Position numbers and translations under genes: made by a program
Shown here: in pieces, positions 35,068 through 43,906 of the stretch
Numbering within the stretch: position 1 is the stretch's first letter
Layout: every line of letters begins with the position of its first letter
The notes under the pieces: generated by a model
Databases searched by the model: none
Seen by the model: the letters and a program-made list of their open reading frames with translations, nothing else
Told to the model about the DNA's origin: nothing
Source of the DNA: Lutibacter sp. B1
GTDB lineage: Bacteria; Bacteroidota; Bacteroidia; Flavobacteriales; Flavobacteriaceae
Direction of reading: 5' to 3'
NCBI RefSeq assembly: GCF_012524075.1
Contig: NZ_JAAZUI010000015.1
Coordinates: 1 to 64,000 of the forward strand
Length of the DNA stretch: 64,000 nucleotides

Positions 35068-35715
35068 ATGGGACTTTTATCGAAAAAAGACGCAAAATTA
35101 ATTAAAGATCCTTTAGCAGATAATAACCCAATTACCATTCAGGTATTAGGTATATGTTCTGCATTAGCAATTACAGCTGAGTTAAAAGCATCAATTGTAA
35201 TGTCTATTGCAGTATTATTTGTATTAGGAGTTGGAAATGTTGTTATATCATTATTAAGAAACATCATTCCTCCAAAAATTAGAATTATAGTACAATTAAT
35301 TGTAGTTGCAGCTCTTGTAATTATTGTTGATTTAGTGTTAAAAGCTTTTGCTTACGAATTAAGTAAAACACTTTCTGTATTCGTTGGTTTAATTATTACC
35401 AACTGTATCATTATGGGGCGTTTTGAAGCATTTGCTTTAGCTAACGGACCTTGGAGATCTTTCTTAGATGGTATAGGAAACTCTTTAGGATATGCAGTAA
35501 TTTTAATAATAGTAGGGTTTTTTAGAGAACTTTTAGGATCTGGTACTTTATTAGGATTTAGAGTTTTAGGAGATCCTATAGAAAAAACAGGTGTTTATGC
35601 CTTTGGTTATGAAAATAATGGTTTTATGCTATTAGCACCAATGGCTTTAATTACTGTAGGAATTATTATATGGGTACAGCGTTATAAAAATACAGATTTA
35701 ATAGAAGAGCATTAA
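35068..35715 (+). CDS. nqrD: Na+-translocating NADH:quinone reductase subunit D
   Basis: A 215-residue membrane protein with six predicted helices, three bases after nqrC. NPITIQVLGICSALAIT and NCIIMGRFEAFALANGPW, GFFRELLGSGTLLGF (separate segments) match NqrD/RnfE. NqrD and NqrE each have six helices, form a pseudo-symmetric pair and hold a buried Fe-S centre through conserved cysteines (here C in LGICSAL and TNCIIMG). Confidence 0.96.
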   Translation: MGLLSKKDAKLIKDPLADNNPITIQVLGICSALAITAELKASIVMSIAVLFVLGVGNVVISLLRNIIPPKIRIIVQLIVVAALVIIVDLVLKAFAYELSKTLSVFVGLIITNCIIMGRFEAFALANGPWRSFLDGIGNSLGYAVILIIVGFFRELLGSGTLLGFRVLGDPIEKTGVYAFGYENNGFMLLAPMALITVGIIIWVQRYKNTDLIEEH

Positions 35716-35776
35716 AATTAGTTCTCAGTTACAGTAATTAATTTACTGAAAAACTGAAAACTGAAAACTAAAATAT
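35716..35776. repeat. Short palindrome plus ACTGAAA repeats between nqrD and nqrE
   Basis: The only sizeable gap of the nqr operon (61 bases). It holds an inverted pair CAGTAA (35732-35737) / TTACTG (35743-35748) and then three near-direct copies of ACTGAAA around 35745-35768. It looks like a small intergenic repeat inserted in an otherwise tight operon. No coding content. Confidence 0.45.
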
Positions 35777-36487
35777 ATGGAACATATAGAATTATTTTTT
35801 AAGTCAATATTTGTAGATAACATGGTGTTTGCTACATTCTTAGGAATGTGTTCATACCTTGCAGTATCTAAAAAAGTGTCAACCGCAGTAGGTTTAGGAG
35901 CTGCAGTAATTTTCGTAATGGCAATTACAGTTCCTTTAAACTGGCTGTTAGATACTTATATATTAAAAGATGGCGCTTTAGCTTGGTTGGGCCCTGAATA
36001 TGCTCAATACGATTTAAGCTTTTTATCTTTTATAATGTTTATTGCTACCATTGCTACAATGGTACAATTAGTTGAAATTATAGTTGAGAAATTTTCTCCG
36101 GCATTATATAACTCATTAGGTATCTTTTTGCCTTTAATAGCTGTAAACTGTGCTATTTTAGGAGGTTCACTATTTATGCAATCTCGTGAAATACCATCTT
36201 TAGGTTTAGCTTTTAATTATGGTATTAGTTCAGGTATTGGTTGGTTTTTAGCAATTTTAGCTATTGCAGCAATTCGTGAAAAAATTAGATATTCAAATGT
36301 ACCCGGGCCATTAAGAGGTTTAGGAATTACTTTTATAATTACAGGATTAATGGCGATAGGATTTATGAGTTTTGGAGGAATGTTAACAGGAGGTGATGAA
36401 GAAAAAGCTGAAACAAAAACTGTACAAGTAGAGACAACTAAAGAGGCTAATGATTTAGCTAATAATCAAAAAGAAATTAAAGAATAA
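35777..36487 (+). CDS. nqrE: Na+-translocating NADH:quinone reductase subunit E
   Basis: A 236-residue membrane subunit with six helices. [21 protein letters not shown] near 18-38 and [12 protein letters not shown] near 124-135 carry the two cysteines that bind the shared Fe-S centre with NqrD. The C-terminal 35 residues are charged ([20 protein letters not shown]), an extension beyond the usual end after the last helix, and probably lie in the cytoplasm. It overlaps nothing and is followed two bases later by nqrF. Confidence 0.95.
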   Translation: MEHIELFFKSIFVDNMVFATFLGMCSYLAVSKKVSTAVGLGAAVIFVMAITVPLNWLLDTYILKDGALAWLGPEYAQYDLSFLSFIMFIATIATMVQLVEIIVEKFSPALYNSLGIFLPLIAVNCAILGGSLFMQSREIPSLGLAFNYGISSGIGWFLAILAIAAIREKIRYSNVPGPLRGLGITFIITGLMAIGFMSFGGMLTGGDEEKAETKTVQVETTKEANDLANNQKEIKE

Positions 36488-36489
36488 AC

Positions 36490-37800
36490 ATGATATTAGC
36501 AGTAAATACTATAGGTACAATTGTTGCAACAGTAATAGCATTTTTAGTTTTAACACTGTTATTGGTTGCATTATTATTGGTTGTGAAAGAAAAGTTAGCA
36601 CCATCAGGCCCTGTAAAAATTAAAATTAACGGAGAAAAAGAAATTGAAGTAGCTTCAGGAGGATCTTTATTATCTACTCTTGGAAATGCTAAAATATTTT
36701 TACCATCAGCTTGTGGTGGCGGTGGTACTTGTATCCAGTGTGAATGTCATGTGCATTCTGGAGGTGGCGAAGCATTACCTACAGAAACACCTCATTTTAC
36801 TAGAAAAGAATTATTAGCAGGAGCTCGTTTAGCTTGTCAGGTAAAAGTTAAACAGGATATGGATATTTCTATTCCTGAAGAAGTGTTTGGTATAAAAAAA
36901 TGGGAAGCAACTGTTGTTAGAAATTATAATGTAGCTTCTTTTATTAAAGAATTTGTTGTTGAAATTCCGGAGGATATGAATTATAAAGCAGGAGGATATA
37001 TTCAAATTGAGATACCTCCATGCGAAATAAAATATTCTGATATTGATATTACAGCACACCCTGATGAGCATGAAACGCCAGATAAGTTTAAACAAGAATG
37101 GGATAAATTTGGTCTATGGCCATTGGTTATGAAAAACCCTGAAACTATTGAGCGTGCTTATTCAATGGCTTCTTATCCTGCAGAAGGAAGAGAAATAATG
37201 TTAAATGTACGTATTGCTACACCACCATGGGATAGAGCTAAAAATGCTTGGATGGATGTAAATCCGGGTATTGCATCATCATATATATTCTCACGTAAAC
37301 CTGGTGATAAAGTTACTATATCAGGCCCTTATGGTGAGTTCTTTATAAATGAATCTGATGCTGAAATGTTATATGTTGGCGGTGGTGCCGGTATGGCTCC
37401 AATGCGTTCACATTTGTATCATTTATTTAAAACATTAAAAACAAATAGAAAGGTAACTTATTGGTATGGTGGTAGATCTAAAAGAGAATTATTCTACTTG
37501 GATCATTTCCATCAATTAGAAAAAGTTTTTCCTAACTTTAAGTTTTATGTAGTATTATCAGAGCCATTACCTGAAGATAATTGGGTAAACAAAAAAGATG
37601 TAAATGATGCTGAAGGAGATGGTTTTACAGGTTTTGTACATAATGCTGTAATTGACCAATATTTATCAAAACACGACTCTCCTGAAGATATTGAATTGTA
37701 TTTTTGTGGTCCTCCATTAATGAATAAAGCGGTTGAAAAAATGGGACAAGATTTTGGTTTACCAGATGAAAATATTAGATTTGACGACTTTGGTGGTTAA
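36490..37800 (+). CDS. nqrF: Na+-translocating NADH:quinone reductase subunit F
   Basis: A 436-residue NADH-oxidising subunit. Order: membrane anchor (10-32), ferredoxin-like 2Fe-2S domain with C75, C81, C84 and C116, FAD domain with RAYS at 222-225, and NADH domain with GGGAGMAPMRSH and a terminal C-G-P-P motif then FDDFGG. It takes electrons from NADH to FAD, the 2Fe-2S cluster and on to NqrC/B. A terminator follows, so it closes the operon. Confidence 0.97.
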   Translation: MILAVNTIGTIVATVIAFLVLTLLLVALLLVVKEKLAPSGPVKIKINGEKEIEVASGGSLLSTLGNAKIFLPSACGGGGTCIQCECHVHSGGGEALPTETPHFTRKELLAGARLACQVKVKQDMDISIPEEVFGIKKWEATVVRNYNVASFIKEFVVEIPEDMNYKAGGYIQIEIPPCEIKYSDIDITAHPDEHETPDKFKQEWDKFGLWPLVMKNPETIERAYSMASYPAEGREIMLNVRIATPPWDRAKNAWMDVNPGIASSYIFSRKPGDKVTISGPYGEFFINESDAEMLYVGGGAGMAPMRSHLYHLFKTLKTNRKVTYWYGGRSKRELFYLDHFHQLEKVFPNFKFYVVLSEPLPEDNWVNKKDVNDAEGDGFTGFVHNAVIDQYLSKHDSPEDIELYFCGPPLMNKAVEKMGQDFGLPDENIRFDDFGG

Positions 37801-37819
37801 TCTAAATAAATTATAAAAT

Positions 37820-37850
37820 AAAATCCGATACCTTTGTATCGGATTTTTTT
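37820..37850 (+). terminator. Terminator of the nqr operon
   Basis: AAATCCGATA (37821-37830) pairs with TATCGGATTT (37837-37846) and runs into T7, 20 bases after the nqrF stop. Confidence 0.85.
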
Positions 37851-37870
37851 ATGAACCTATTTTAAATATT

Positions 37871-38248
37871 ATGGGAAGATCACTTACAAATCAAGAATTA
37901 CACAATTTAGCGATGAATATAGTTGGAAAGGATCTAGAAAGAAGAGGTTTTGAGTTTATTGCAATTAATAGTAAATTAAAAAAACACCCTCAGTTTGTTT
38001 GTATTGATAAAAATAACGAGAGATATTTTGTAATAGTGAAAACATCTGAAATAACTGAGAGACCTATAACATTTGATGTGGTTTGGATGGAAACTTTCAA
38101 AAATCATGCAAGAAAAAACAATGCAAAAGTTTTATTTGCAGGTGTAGGATTAGGAAGTGTGATAAACAAAAGAGAACCTCCAAAAAAAGATGAAGAATAT
38201 TTATTACAATACGAAGGATTACAATTGTTGGATGTTGAATTAAACTAA
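37871..38248 (+). CDS. Small conserved nqr-linked protein of unknown function
   Basis: A 125-residue soluble protein that commonly follows nqrF in Flavobacteriia and is often carried under the nqrF name in databases by position, from memory. It has none of the NqrF cofactor motifs. Visible features: LTNQELHNLAMNIVGKDLERRGFEF at the start, then a strand-rich core (ERYFVIVKTSE; ITFDVVWMETFKNHARKN) and VLFAGVGLGS. The fold resembles a small nuclease-like alpha/beta domain, though no catalytic set is clear. It lies after the nqr terminator with a 20-base gap. Confidence 0.7.
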   Translation: MGRSLTNQELHNLAMNIVGKDLERRGFEFIAINSKLKKHPQFVCIDKNNERYFVIVKTSEITERPITFDVVWMETFKNHARKNNAKVLFAGVGLGSVINKREPPKKDEEYLLQYEGLQLLDVELN

Positions 38249-38270
38249 TAACAACACTTTGTATAAAACA

Positions 38271-38300
38271 AAAAAAGCTCGCTATTAGCGAGCTTTTTTT
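38271..38300. terminator. Bidirectional terminator
   Basis: AAGCTCGCT (38275-38283) pairs with AGCGAGCTT (38287-38295) between A and T runs; it can serve both the small nqr-linked gene and the converging OmpA gene. Confidence 0.85.
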
Positions 38301-38315
38301 GTTTTAAAATATATG

Positions 38316-39161
38316 TTATTTAACTTCAACTTTGCTTTCAAGTAAATCGAAGAATTGATCTAATTTAGGCATTAAAACAATACGCGTTCTTCTGTTTCTT
38401 GCTCTACCTTCAACAGTATCATTGGTTTCTAATGGCAGATATTCACTTCTACCTGCAGCAATTAAACGTTTAGGGTCAATGTTAAAATCATCTTGTAATA
38501 CTCTAACAACTGATGTAGCACGTTTAACACTTAAATCCCAGTTGTCTTTCATATCTGCAGTACTTATTGGTTTATTGTCGGTATAACCTTCTACCATAAC
38601 TTCCATATCAGGTTGAGCACCTACAACTTCAGCTACTTTACCTAACACTCTTTTTGCTTCATTAGATATTGTAGCACTACCGCTTTTGAATAAAAGTTTA
38701 TCAGCAATTGAAATATAAACTACTGTTTTTTCAACATCTACAACAATGTCTTCATCATTAAATCCTTCTTTTAGGACACTTTTCAATTTAAATCCTAAAG
38801 CTAAATTGATAGAATCTTTGCGATTCATGGCTTTTTGAATATGTTGAATGTACTCATCTTTTTTAGCCATTTGTGATAATGTTTCTTTAATATTATCTGA
38901 TGCAGACTTAGATAATACAGTTAAATTATCAACATACTCTAATGTTTTGTCCTTGTCTTTTTTTAGACTTTCAACTTGTTGTTGAAGCGCAACAACTCTA
39001 CCTTCATTTTCAACTTTACACTTCATTAAATCAGCCTTAACATCAACAAGTTCTTGGCTTTTTTTAGTAAGTGAATCTTCTAGTTCGGTATACTTTTTTT
39101 GTGATACACATGAACTTAGCATCACAGATGCTAAAATCATTAACGCAAATATTTTTCTCAT
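38316..39161 (-). CDS. OmpA family lipoprotein
   Basis: A 281-residue protein with a lipoprotein signal (LASVMLSSC, lipid cysteine C18), a coiled-coil stretch of about residues 25-105 (heptad-like KKSQELVDVKADLMKCK) and a C-terminal OmpA peptidoglycan-binding domain: LLFKSGSATIS, VEGYTDNKPIS, NWDLSVKRATSV, and RARNRRTRIVL. It probably ties the outer membrane to the cell wall. TAAATTTG on the minus strand at 39184-39191 may be its -7 box. Confidence 0.92.
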   Translation of the reverse strand: MRKIFALMILASVMLSSCVSQKKYTELEDSLTKKSQELVDVKADLMKCKVENEGRVVALQQQVESLKKDKDKTLEYVDNLTVLSKSASDNIKETLSQMAKKDEYIQHIQKAMNRKDSINLALGFKLKSVLKEGFNDEDIVVDVEKTVVYISIADKLLFKSGSATISNEAKRVLGKVAEVVGAQPDMEVMVEGYTDNKPISTADMKDNWDLSVKRATSVVRVLQDDFNIDPKRLIAAGRSEYLPLETNDTVEGRARNRRTRIVLMPKLDQFFDLLESKVEVK

Positions 39162-39305
39162 AATTTTAATTATTTAATGTGAACAAATTTAGAAAAAAGA
39201 TGTTAAAGTTTTACATTTACTAAATAATTTAAGATGAATTTAAGAAATTTTAAAATCTTATATTTACAGGCTTAAATTATAGTGTTTATTAATAAATAAC
39301 AGAAA

Positions 39306-40295
39306 ATGAAAAGATATATTTTGTATTTGATGGTTTTTATTTTTCTTTCTTGTAAAAATAAAGAGAATAGCTTAAAAACTATTGAAGGCAATGCAATTGG
39401 AACCACTTTTTCAATTCGATATTTAGATAACAAAGATGATGTAGAATTTGATACTATGATTGATAGTATTATAAAAAAAGTAAACAATTCTCTTTCCACA
39501 TATATATCTACATCGGACATTTCAAAAATAAACAAAGGCGATACCACAATTATTGTTGATGAAATTTTTGAAGAAGTATTTTATAAATCTGAAAAAATTT
39601 ATCAAGAAACCAATGGTATGTTCGATCCAACAGTAGGTGTTTTGGTAAACGCTTGGGGATTTGGACCTGGAGATAAAATAGAAAACTTAGACTCTGTAAA
39701 AATAAAAGAACTTTTAAAATATGTAGGTTTTAATAAAGTAAGCCTGATAGATAAAAAGGTGCAAAAATTGTATCCTGAAATTTATTTTGATTTTAATGCT
39801 ATAGCTAAAGGTTCTTTAGTGGATGATATTGGAAAGCTTTTTGAACAATCAGAAATTGAAAATTATATGGTTGAGATTGGTGGTGAAATAAGAGCAAGAG
39901 GCATTAATGATAAAGGTGTGCCTTGGAGAATTGCTATTGAAAACCCTAATTTTGACGGAACACGTTCTTTTGCAACTACTATTCAATTACATAACGAATC
40001 TATTGCATCTTCGGGTAATTACAGAAAATACAGAATTGCTGAAGATGGAAAAAAATATGTGCATACCATTAATACCAAAACAGGTTATGCAAACGAGAGT
40101 AATTTGTTAAGTGCATCAGTAATTTCAAAATTAGATTGTGCAGATGTTGATGCTTATGCTACAGCTTTAATGGCAATGGGATTGGAAAAATCAAAAGAGT
40201 TTTTAGAAAATCACACCGAGTTAAAAGCATTTTTAATTTTTGCTGATGAAAATGGCAATTTAAAAACGTTCAAAACCGAGAATTTCGATAATTAA
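39306..40295 (+). CDS. apbE: FAD:protein FMN transferase (ApbE) lipoprotein
   Basis: A 329-residue exported lipoprotein (lipid cysteine C16 in FLSCKNK). ApbE splits FAD and attaches FMN to threonines in D-x-x-(S/T)-G-A-T motifs. Family signs: GNAIGTTFSIRY near 30-41, FDPTVGVLVNAWGFGP near 105-120, FNAIAKGSLVDDIG, MVEIGGEIRARG and the metal site DVDAYATALMAMG. Its obvious clients are NqrB and NqrC encoded 1.5-6 kb upstream, which makes this a functional neighbour of the nqr operon though separately transcribed. Confidence 0.95.
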   Translation: MKRYILYLMVFIFLSCKNKENSLKTIEGNAIGTTFSIRYLDNKDDVEFDTMIDSIIKKVNNSLSTYISTSDISKINKGDTTIIVDEIFEEVFYKSEKIYQETNGMFDPTVGVLVNAWGFGPGDKIENLDSVKIKELLKYVGFNKVSLIDKKVQKLYPEIYFDFNAIAKGSLVDDIGKLFEQSEIENYMVEIGGEIRARGINDKGVPWRIAIENPNFDGTRSFATTIQLHNESIASSGNYRKYRIAEDGKKYVHTINTKTGYANESNLLSASVISKLDCADVDAYATALMAMGLEKSKEFLENHTELKAFLIFADENGNLKTFKTENFDN

Positions 40296-40301
40296 TCTCA
40301 C

Positions 40302-41063
40302 TTATTTAAAGCAAACAGGTAATATTTCTCCTTTAGTTAAACAGTATTTAGTAATTTGTTCTTCAGTTAGTTCTTTGGAATAATTAATTTCTTGAACTTT
40401 AAAACCAACATTTCTTAAGCGGTCAAAATAATCTTTACCATATATTCTAACATGATCATATTGTCCAAAATGTTTTGCTTTTTCTTCAGGTGAAGTTATT
40501 GAAAAATCTTCATAGGTTTTTTCTCTGTTTAAATCTTGTGGAATTTGAAAAATCCCCAAACCACCGGATTTTAAAACTCTATATAGTTCACTCATTGCTT
40601 TATGGTCATCTTCAATATGTTCTAAAACATGATTGCATAAAATAACATCAAAGCTATTATCATTAAATGGTAAATCACAAATATCGGCTTTAATATCTAC
40701 TATTGGAGAATATAAATCGGCAGTAATATAATCTAAGTTTTTTTGTTTTTTAAAAATTTTTAAAAAACATTGCTCAGGAGCAATATGCAACACTTTTTTT
40801 TGAGTTGTAAAAAAGTCAGTTTCATTTTTTAAATACAGCCAAAGCAATCGGTGTCTTTCTAACGAAAGTGTGCTTGGAGATAAAACATTTAAGCGTTGTT
40901 TTTCATAGCCATAAGGTAAAAACTTTCTAAAACTTTTGCCATCAATAGGGTCAGTATAGTTATTGCCTTTTAAATAAATTGAAATTAATGGTCTAACCCA
41001 ATAACTAACTTTAATTAAAATTGGGCGAGGTATATTGTTTAATATAAATTTAAAAAGATTCAT
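40302..41063 (-). CDS. Class I SAM-dependent methyltransferase
   Basis: A 253-residue protein of the methyltransferase-11 type. FDVILCNHVLEHIEDDHKAM near 140-160 and YRVLKSGGLGIFQIPQD near 161-178 are typical; the SAM-binding strand reads VLHIAPEQCFLK near 90-101, without a classical G-x-G-x-G. Substrate unknown. Its ATG overlaps the stop of map (TAATG), so translation is coupled. Confidence 0.85.
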   Translation of the reverse strand: MNLFKFILNNIPRPILIKVSYWVRPLISIYLKGNNYTDPIDGKSFRKFLPYGYEKQRLNVLSPSTLSLERHRLLWLYLKNETDFFTTQKKVLHIAPEQCFLKIFKKQKNLDYITADLYSPIVDIKADICDLPFNDNSFDVILCNHVLEHIEDDHKAMSELYRVLKSGGLGIFQIPQDLNREKTYEDFSITSPEEKAKHFGQYDHVRIYGKDYFDRLRNVGFKVQEINYSKELTEEQITKYCLTKGEILPVCFK

Positions 41064-41872
41064 TAAAGATTTTCTCTAAACTCATCTTCTTCATTACTAT
41101 CAATACCTAAGGCTTCATAAATATATTTGAAGGTTGATAGTAATTCCGGTTTTCCATTCACTATAGCAACATCGTGTTCAAAGTGAGCACTAGGTTTTCC
41201 GTCTTTGGTTAAAATAGTCCACCCATCTTTAAGTTGAGTTATTCTATGTGTTCCTAAATTTATCATTGGTTCAATGGCTACAACCATACCTTCAATAAAT
41301 TTTTTACCTCTACCTCTACGTCCGTAATTTGGCATTTCAGGATCTTCGTGCATTTCGCTACCTACTCCATGACCAACTAATTCTCTAACAACTCCATAGT
41401 TGTGTTTTTCACAATAATTTTGAATGGCACTACCAACATCACCAACTCTATTACCTGCCTTGAATTCACGAATTCCAATATATAAACTTTCTTTAGTAAC
41501 TTGTAATAGCTTTTTCACATCTTCAGTAACATTTCCAACTTCAAAAGTATAAGCATGGTCACCATGAAATCCGTTTTTATAAGCACCACAATCAATTGAT
41601 ATAATGTCTCCGTCTTCTAACGGTTTATCATTTGGAATTCCGTGTACAACTTGCGCATTCGGACTCATGCATAAACTGTTAGGGAAGTCGTACAATCCTA
41701 AAAAACTAGGATAAGCTCCATGAGAACGAATAAATTCTTCTGCAAGTTTGTCTAAATATAATGTAGTTACTCCTGGTTTTACTTCTTTAGCAAGCATACC
41801 TAAAGTTTTTGATACTATAAGTGCACTTTCACGCATTAACTCAATTTCTTCGCGAGTTTTAATTTTTATCAT
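41063..41872 (-). CDS. map: Type I methionine aminopeptidase
   Basis: A 269-residue pita-bread metalloprotease that removes the start methionine from new proteins. Metal ligands and neighbours are all visible: VVHGIPNDKPLEDGDIISID, DCGAYKNGFHGDHA, GHGVGSEMHEDPE, VAIEPMIN and HFEHDVAI. No N-terminal extension, which marks the type I bacterial form. A strong promoter lies just upstream. Confidence 0.95.
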   Translation of the reverse strand: MIKIKTREEIELMRESALIVSKTLGMLAKEVKPGVTTLYLDKLAEEFIRSHGAYPSFLGLYDFPNSLCMSPNAQVVHGIPNDKPLEDGDIISIDCGAYKNGFHGDHAYTFEVGNVTEDVKKLLQVTKESLYIGIREFKAGNRVGDVGSAIQNYCEKHNYGVVRELVGHGVGSEMHEDPEMPNYGRRGRGKKFIEGMVVAIEPMINLGTHRITQLKDGWTILTKDGKPSAHFEHDVAIVNGKPELLSTFKYIYEALGIDSNEEDEFRENL

Positions 41873-41892
41873 GTATTCACAGAATTATTTCG

Positions 41893-41921
41893 CAAAGGTA
41901 CTTTAAAAAAAATAATTTCAA
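41893..41921 (-). promoter_or_regulatory. Promoter of map
   Basis: On the minus strand TTG (41921-41919), an 18-base spacer and TACCTTTG (41900-41893) match the Bacteroidota promoter. The start point would be within about 15 bases of the map ATG at 41872. Confidence 0.55.
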
Positions 41922-42033
41922 AGTTTGATAAATGTTATTTACCACAACTATTGTTGTGCCATAAAGTGACTTTTGACAGGGTTTTTGGTTAAAATGATTT
42001 GTAAATTTGATATCTAATTTTAGAATTATAGTT

Positions 42034-43305
42034 ATGTATAAAGCAGTAACGGCTGAAGAAGCTGTAAAAGTTATAAAATCAAACGACAGAGTGTATATTC
42101 AGGCTGCAGCGGCAGTTCCACAGGAATTAATCAACGCCATGTCTGCCCGGCACGAGGAACTTAGAAATGTAGAAGTATGCCATTTACATGTTGAAGGAAA
42201 AACTCCTTATGCAGATCCAAAGTATAGAGATAGCTTTCATGTAAATTCATTTTTTATTGGTAAAAATGTACGTCACACTTTAAAAGCAGGAAATGGTTCT
42301 TATACCCCGGTTTTTTTAAGTGAAGTGCCATTATTGTTTAAAAGAAATATTCTTCCAATTGATGTAGCCTTAATTCAGGTTTCAACTCCAGACAAACATG
42401 GATATTGTTCTTTGGGAGTTTCTGTAGAAGCAACGGTGGCAGCTATAAATAATGCAAAACATGTAATAGCTCAAATAAATGAGCAAATGCCAAGAGTTCA
42501 TGGTGAAGGAATTATCCATATTTCTGAATTGAATACTTTTGTTGAAGTGAATACGCCAATTCCTGAGTTTATAATTCCTGCACCTACTGAGGTGGAAGAT
42601 AAAATAGGTGATTATGTAGCTGAGTTAATTGATGATAGAAGTACTTTGCAAATGGGTATTGGAACCATACCAAACTCAGTTTTATATAAACTGGGAAACC
42701 ATAAAGATTTAGGTATACATACTGAAATGCTTTCTGATGGTGTTATCGATTTAATTTTAAATGATGTAATAAACGGAAACTATAAAGGTGTTGGAGCTGG
42801 AAGAACTTTAGCTACTTTTTTGGCTGGCACAAAACGTTTGTATGATTATGTTGATGACAATCCTTTTATTGAAATGAGATCATGTGATTATGTAAATGAT
42901 GTTTATGTTATTAAACAAAATCCTAAAATGGTTTCAATAAATTCAGCGATTCAGGTTGATTTATCCGGTCAAGTTTGCGCAGACTCAATTGGAACAAGAT
43001 TATATTCCGGTGTTGGTGGTCAAATGGATTTTATAAGAGGTGCATCATTAAGTGAAGGAGGTAAAGCTATAATAGCGATATCTTCAACTACAAAAAAAGG
43101 AATTAGTAGAATTGTACCATTTTTATATAAAGGCGCCGGTGTTGTAACAACAAGAGCACATGTACAATATATTGTTACCGAATATGGTGTGGCTAATTTG
43201 TATGGTAAAACTATTGAGCAAAGAGCAAGCGAATTAATTAGAATTGCACATCCAGATCATAGGGAGGCAATAGAACGAGAATATTTTGAAGCTTTCAAGT
43301 ATTAA
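42034..43305 (+). CDS. Acetyl-CoA hydrolase/transferase (4-hydroxybutyrate CoA-transferase-like)
   Basis: A 423-residue CoA-transferase family I protein. MGIGTIPNSVLYKLG near 206-220, the catalytic-glutamate segment GIHTEMLSDGVIDL near 227-240 and SGVGGQMDFIRGAS near 327-340 are present. It moves CoA between acyl groups and acetate or hydrolyses acetyl-CoA; the in vivo acyl group is not readable. The frame opens at a TTG at 42007, but the ATG at 42034 matches the usual family start (MYKAVTAEEAV). TAAATTTG at 42002-42009 overlaps that TTG, which also argues for 42034. Confidence 0.9.
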   Translation: MYKAVTAEEAVKVIKSNDRVYIQAAAAVPQELINAMSARHEELRNVEVCHLHVEGKTPYADPKYRDSFHVNSFFIGKNVRHTLKAGNGSYTPVFLSEVPLLFKRNILPIDVALIQVSTPDKHGYCSLGVSVEATVAAINNAKHVIAQINEQMPRVHGEGIIHISELNTFVEVNTPIPEFIIPAPTEVEDKIGDYVAELIDDRSTLQMGIGTIPNSVLYKLGNHKDLGIHTEMLSDGVIDLILNDVINGNYKGVGAGRTLATFLAGTKRLYDYVDDNPFIEMRSCDYVNDVYVIKQNPKMVSINSAIQVDLSGQVCADSIGTRLYSGVGGQMDFIRGASLSEGGKAIIAISSTTKKGISRIVPFLYKGAGVVTTRAHVQYIVTEYGVANLYGKTIEQRASELIRIAHPDHREAIEREYFEAFKY

Positions 43306-43310
43306 AATAA

Positions 43311-43344
43311 AAAAAGCCATTATAAAATTTTATAATGGCTTTTT
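43311..43344. terminator. Bidirectional terminator
   Basis: A perfect 30-base palindrome at 43313-43342 (AAAGCCATTATAAAA and its complement) lies just after the CoA-transferase stop and before the converging thioredoxin gene stop. Confidence 0.8.
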
Positions 43345-43363
43345 CACAAAAATATTTAAACAA

Positions 43364-43894
43364 TTAATCTTCGTATGAATGTTTGTAAGGTTGTCCACTT
43401 ACAATTTTTAGCATATCGGCTTCAATTGATTCTTGAGGATATTCTACAATTCTACCTATTTCTTTTTCATTTTTATAGAAAATAAAAGTAGGTACTCTTT
43501 CAATATTGAATCCTTCTTGTAAATTATCTGGAGTTTCTTTACTTCTGTTTACAGTAATAAGTTGGAGGTTCTTATAATTAAAGTCAGAAGCGTCTAAAAT
43601 TTTATAAAAAACAGGAGTTTGTTCTTTACTGTCTCCACACCAAGTTCCCATAAAGGCTTTTATATGAATATCTTTTAAAAGAGGTTTTAAACTATTTAGC
43701 ACATCTTCATCAATCTTATAAATATCATAATTTGGTGTAAACCATTTATTAAAAGGTTCTTGTAAAAAGCTTTCTTTATTGGCTACACCTACTAAATTTC
43801 CAGATGCGTCTTTAACAGCTGTAACATCCTTTTTTTGAGCAGTACAGCCAATTATAGTTGTAATTAATATAAATAGTAAAATTGTTTTTTTCAT
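43364..43894 (-). CDS. Thioredoxin-family lipoprotein with C-G-D-S active site
   Basis: A 176-residue protein with lipoprotein signal (TTIIGC, lipid cysteine C17) and a thioredoxin fold. The active site reads W-C86-G-D-S89, so only one of the two usual cysteines is present; VERVPTFIFYKNEKEIGRIVEYP carries the cis-proline loop (split across about 136-158). Single-cysteine members may act as thiol peroxidase or isomerase-like proteins in the periplasm. It follows gpmI by 12 bases. Confidence 0.85.
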   Translation of the reverse strand: MKKTILLFILITTIIGCTAQKKDVTAVKDASGNLVGVANKESFLQEPFNKWFTPNYDIYKIDEDVLNSLKPLLKDIHIKAFMGTWCGDSKEQTPVFYKILDASDFNYKNLQLITVNRSKETPDNLQEGFNIERVPTFIFYKNEKEIGRIVEYPQESIEADMLKIVSGQPYKHSYED

Positions 43895-43906
43895 GTATTT
43901 TAATTT

